From assembly GCF_042138895.1 (NCBI RefSeq), contig NZ_JBHIKW010000001.1, positions 62,001 through 126,000 of the forward strand: a DNA stretch of 64,000 nucleotides, in the 5' to 3' direction. Of the stretch, positions 61,356 through 64,000 are shown in pieces. The position numbers and the translations under genes were made by a program. The notes under the pieces are model-generated. The model ran no database searches and was not told where the DNA came from. It worked only from the letters and a program-made list of their open reading frames with translations. Every line of letters begins with the position of its first letter. Position 1 is the first letter of the stretch. Source of the DNA: Cedecea selenatireducens (lineage in GTDB: Bacteria > Pseudomonadota > Gammaproteobacteria > Enterobacterales > Enterobacteriaceae).

Positions 61356-63407
61356 TTAATTTTCTAACGAACCAATGACATCAACATCCACGCCGGATGC
61401 AACATCGCCATAAGAGAGCACTTCCATTTCCGGATAGCTTCCTTCAATGATTTTTTTCACAAAGCGACGAATATCCAGTGACACCATCAAAATAATATCG
61501 CGAGCGTTAGCGCCATTGCTGCTAATGCACTGCTCGAGGCTTCTGATAATACTTTCAGTTTCCGGTGGCGGCAGATTGATAAATGTCCCGCCAGAAGTTT
61601 GGCGAATTCCACCACGAACCAGGCTTTCCATATCGTGCGACATAACCAGGGTACGAATCTGCCCGTTGGCCGCAAAGCGGTTAGAGATATAACGTGATAA
61701 CACGCTGCGAACGTGCTCCACCAGCATAATAGGGTCCTTTTCCTTAGGCGCCCATTGAACTAAGGCCTCAAGAATCAGACGCATATTGCGGATAGAAATA
61801 CGCTCCTGTAATAGCCGCTGGAAAACTTCGGTAATACGCTGCACGGTATTATTTCGATAACATTCTTTGAGTAACTCAGGATATTTTTTCTCCAAATCGT
61901 CAAGCAGCGTTTTGGCCTCCTGAATGCCGAAGAACTCGGAAATATTGTGCACCAGCAACGTTGAGACGCAGGCATAGAACTCATCGATCGCCATTCTTGA
62001 ATAAAAACCAAGCTGTAAGGCGGTTTCACTCCGTTCTTCAGGTATCCAATAAGCGAAACCCTGAGCCGTTTCTACCGCCTGCACGGTAGAGTCAATAACC
62101 TGCAGCTCGTCACCACGCATCAGCACTTTGCACATGCCCGGTAAAATGTCATACGTGGCAACCTGAATTTCATTGATTGCAACCGTTAGCTTGCCGCGCA
62201 CCATTTGCTGGTCGTAGTTCATCACCACTTCCGGCAGACGAACGCCGTACTCAATAAAGAAATTACGTTTGAGCAATGAGCACAAATTATGCTCCTGGAA
62301 ATAGTCCTCGTAGCCTTTCCAGGCGGTAATGATGAGCGGAATCGTTTCTGGAATATACTCCCCGTCGATCATCACCGGTTTGCTTCTCAGTACCGGTTCT
62401 TCATCTTCCTCTACAGAATTAACTGTCGGCTTTTTACCTTTTTTAGCATCAAGCTTATCCTTGATGAATATGCCTAATAGTAAAGCTGCCAGCAGAACGA
62501 AGACCGGCAACGGAAAGCCCGGCAATAGCCCCAGAGCAATAGCCAATACGGCCGTAACAAGCAGGATAAATTTATTATGAAACATATCCTGCAAGATTTT
62601 TGCGCCGAGGTTCGTATTCTCACTGTTATTTACGCGGGTGACGATCAGGCCGCCGCTTATGGAGATTAACAGCGCCGGAATTTGTGCAACCAGAGCATCG
62701 CCGATGGTCAATAAAGTAAACACAGACATCGCATGAGATAAATCCATGCCGTGCTGTAATGTGCCTACCGCTATTCCACCCAATAAGTTCACGAAGATTA
62801 TAATGATCCCCGCGATGGCGTCGCCCTTAATAAACTTCATCGCACCATCAAGCGCGCCGTATAACTGGCTTTCAGCTTCAAGATCGCTGCGGCGACGCTT
62901 GACTTCTTTTTCATCGATAACCCCTGCCTTGAGGTCAGCATCAATGCTCATCTGTTTGCCCGGCATGGCATCTAAAGAGAAGCGAGCAGCCACTTCCGCG
63001 ATGCGCTCCGACCCTTTAGTGATGACGATAAACTGCACGATAGTCACGATAAAGAAGATAACAAAGCCCACCACCAGGTTATCCGCAATGACGAACTCCC
63101 CGAAGCTGGCAATAATTTCCCCGGCGTCGGCATCCGCCAGCACCAGACGACTGGTACTGATAGAGATTGCCAGACGGAATATCGTACTAATGAGCAGAAT
63201 TGATGGAAAAGTCGAAAAATCCAAAATCCTTGTAATATAAAAAGAACCCAAAAAAATCAGCAGTGCCATCGTCAGGTTAAGTCCAATAAGGAAATCAACC
63301 AGGTATGTCGGCAACGGGATAATCAACATCACCACGACCATAACCATTATCGTTAAGATAATAAGCTCTGGCCTGTTACGAATTTCGAGAATAAATCTTC
63401 TAAGCAT
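61356..63407 (-). CDS. invA: Export gate protein InvA
   Basis: 683 residues (Salmonella 685). FlhA/YscV family nonameric export gate. The N-terminal half has about eight membrane helices and the conserved loop ITKGSERIAEVAARFSLDAMPGKQMSIDADLKAG. The cytoplasmic ring domain follows. I prefer ATG 63407 (MLRRFILEIRNRPEL), which puts the same distance to RPEL as in Salmonella. A GTG four codons earlier has the better GGA-type binding site and is the alternative. Confidence 0.95.
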   Translation of the reverse strand: MLRRFILEIRNRPELIILTIMVMVVVMLIIPLPTYLVDFLIGLNLTMALLIFLGSFYITRILDFSTFPSILLISTIFRLAISISTSRLVLADADAGEIIASFGEFVIADNLVVGFVIFFIVTIVQFIVITKGSERIAEVAARFSLDAMPGKQMSIDADLKAGVIDEKEVKRRRSDLEAESQLYGALDGAMKFIKGDAIAGIIIIFVNLLGGIAVGTLQHGMDLSHAMSVFTLLTIGDALVAQIPALLISISGGLIVTRVNNSENTNLGAKILQDMFHNKFILLVTAVLAIALGLLPGFPLPVFVLLAALLLGIFIKDKLDAKKGKKPTVNSVEEDEEPVLRSKPVMIDGEYIPETIPLIITAWKGYEDYFQEHNLCSLLKRNFFIEYGVRLPEVVMNYDQQMVRGKLTVAINEIQVATYDILPGMCKVLMRGDELQVIDSTVQAVETAQGFAYWIPEERSETALQLGFYSRMAIDEFYACVSTLLVHNISEFFGIQEAKTLLDDLEKKYPELLKECYRNNTVQRITEVFQRLLQERISIRNMRLILEALVQWAPKEKDPIMLVEHVRSVLSRYISNRFAANGQIRTLVMSHDMESLVRGGIRQTSGGTFINLPPPETESIIRSLEQCISSNGANARDIILMVSLDIRRFVKKIIEGSYPEMEVLSYGDVASGVDVDVIGSLEN

Positions 63408-63454
63408 GAGTAGTTGCACATCTATCCATGGCAGACAAACTAGTTTGCCTGCGA

Positions 63455-64000
63455 CTATTTGTAATATTCATTCCAGATGCCGGTATTTTTCTCTTTTTCG
63501 AGCATTTTACGCAGCAAAGCAGCCAGATGATTGACAATAACTTCCCGATATAGCGTATCGACGAAGAGAAACTCAGGCGTCATATTATAAACATTGCGCA
63601 GTTCTTGAATGACCATCGACCGCTGCTTGAGCAGCAGCAATGACATAAAGTTTTTACTGAACTCTTTTAACGCCAATTTAAAGTCGTCAGTATCCACCAG
63701 GCCCGCTATATAAAGCCCTACAATATCCGCCTCGCCCAGCATCAGCTGATTGTTTCTCATCTGTCCCCGAAATGGGAACTTAGCAAAACTTTCATTTAGC
63801 AGCTGGTCCAGCGTGTGGAGCAGGCGTGCATCGGAGAGTTTTGCGCTGAGTGGGCCAAATTCAGAAGAATGAATACCGGGTTCATTGGCCTTCATATCAG
63901 CAATCAGCGCCGACAGCGTGAAGGCCAATAAACGCGTTCTGTTCTGATAACCGTAAACATCAATCCAGTCTTTGTAGATAAAGCCTGCGGGCATCTCTAG
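63455..64000 (-). CDS. invE: Gatekeeper InvE (5' part outside window)
   Basis: C-terminal part, about 181 residues visible; the frame stays open to the window edge (an in-frame ATG at 63994 is probably internal). YopN/TyeA-MxiC family gatekeeper that holds back effectors until translocators are out. The visible part includes ESFAKFPFRGQMRNNQLMLGEADIVGLYIAGLV and the TyeA-like end LLLLKQRSMVIQELRNVYN to KNTGIWNEYYK. Order invE-invA matches Salmonella. Confidence 0.88.
   Translation of the reverse strand, partial: LEMPAGFIYKDWIDVYGYQNRTRLLAFTLSALIADMKANEPGIHSSEFGPLSAKLSDARLLHTLDQLLNESFAKFPFRGQMRNNQLMLGEADIVGLYIAGLVDTDDFKLALKEFSKNFMSLLLLKQRSMVIQELRNVYNMTPEFLFVDTLYREVIVNHLAALLRKMLEKEKNTGIWNEYYK

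Larger units (their letters stand above)
43799..64000. other. SPI-1-class type III secretion island (right end outside window)
   Basis: About 20 kb beyond ychF, including apparatus genes invE, invA, spaL-spaS, translocators, a chaperone, an acyl carrier protein and several effector candidates. Gene order and orientation follow Salmonella SPI-1, with three differences visible here: no sicP/sptP pair, an extra gene between sipD and sipA, and an OspG-class kinase plus LuxR-type regulator at the left edge. A/T content is higher than in the backbone, most at the kinase. No integrase, tRNA or direct attachment repeat is seen at the ychF boundary. Confidence 0.85.

Overview
The window is chromosomal DNA from a member of the Enterobacteriaceae. 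Its backbone follows the Escherichia coli order almost gene for gene: rssB-rssA-ychJ-purU-tyrTV-narIJHGK-narXL-ychO-ychN-chaC-chaA-kdsA-sirB1-sirB2-prmC-prfA-hemA-lolB-ispE-prs-dauA-ychH-pth-ychF. Most proteins align to their E. coli counterparts over the full length, but the genus cannot be named from the sequence alone.

Four blocks interrupt that backbone. (1) About 4.4-10.0 kb, between the tRNA-Tyr pair with its downstream repeats and the nitrate reductase operon, is a metalloid and halide resistance block: an ECF sigma factor, arsD and arsA on the plus strand; arsR, arsB, arsC and a fluoride riboswitch with crcB on the minus strand. (2) Between ychN and chaC sit a dCache chemoreceptor and a DUF1883 protein, and chaB is missing next to chaC. 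(3) Between dauA and ychH lie a tautomerase, a short-chain dehydrogenase-like protein, a LysR regulator and an AlbA-like MerR regulator. (4) From 43.8 kb to the end, beyond ychF, is a type III secretion system of the SPI-1/Inv-Spa class, on the minus strand and running off the window inside invE.

Region by region: 0-3.4 kb holds sigma-S turnover genes, ychJ and purU. 3.5-4.4 kb holds two tRNA-Tyr genes under a classical stringent tyrT promoter and an array of about 136-bp repeats, each carrying the tRNA 3' end. 10.1-21.2 kb is the respiratory nitrate system: reductase NarGHI, chaperone NarJ, transporter NarK and sensor/regulator NarXL, with perfect FNR half-sites upstream of narG and narK. 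28.1-36.2 kb is the hemA-to-kdsA operon and the divergent lolB-ispE-prs.

The secretion locus reads, in transcription order, invE-invA-invB-spaL-spaM-spaN-spaO-spaP-spaQ-spaR-spaS, then sicA-sipB-sipC-sipD-unknown gene-sipA-like-iacP-effector candidate. The gene in the place where Salmonella keeps sicP/sptP encodes a protein whose motifs look like a eukaryotic RhoGAP domain, with an arginine finger at R124. That would be a different fold serving the same role as SptP, in the same genomic slot. A separate AT-rich gene at the island edge encodes a complete-looking OspG/NleH-class kinase, flanked by two terminators with identical stems. These two genes, the internally repeated SipA-position protein and the unknown 158-residue gene are the most promising novel content.
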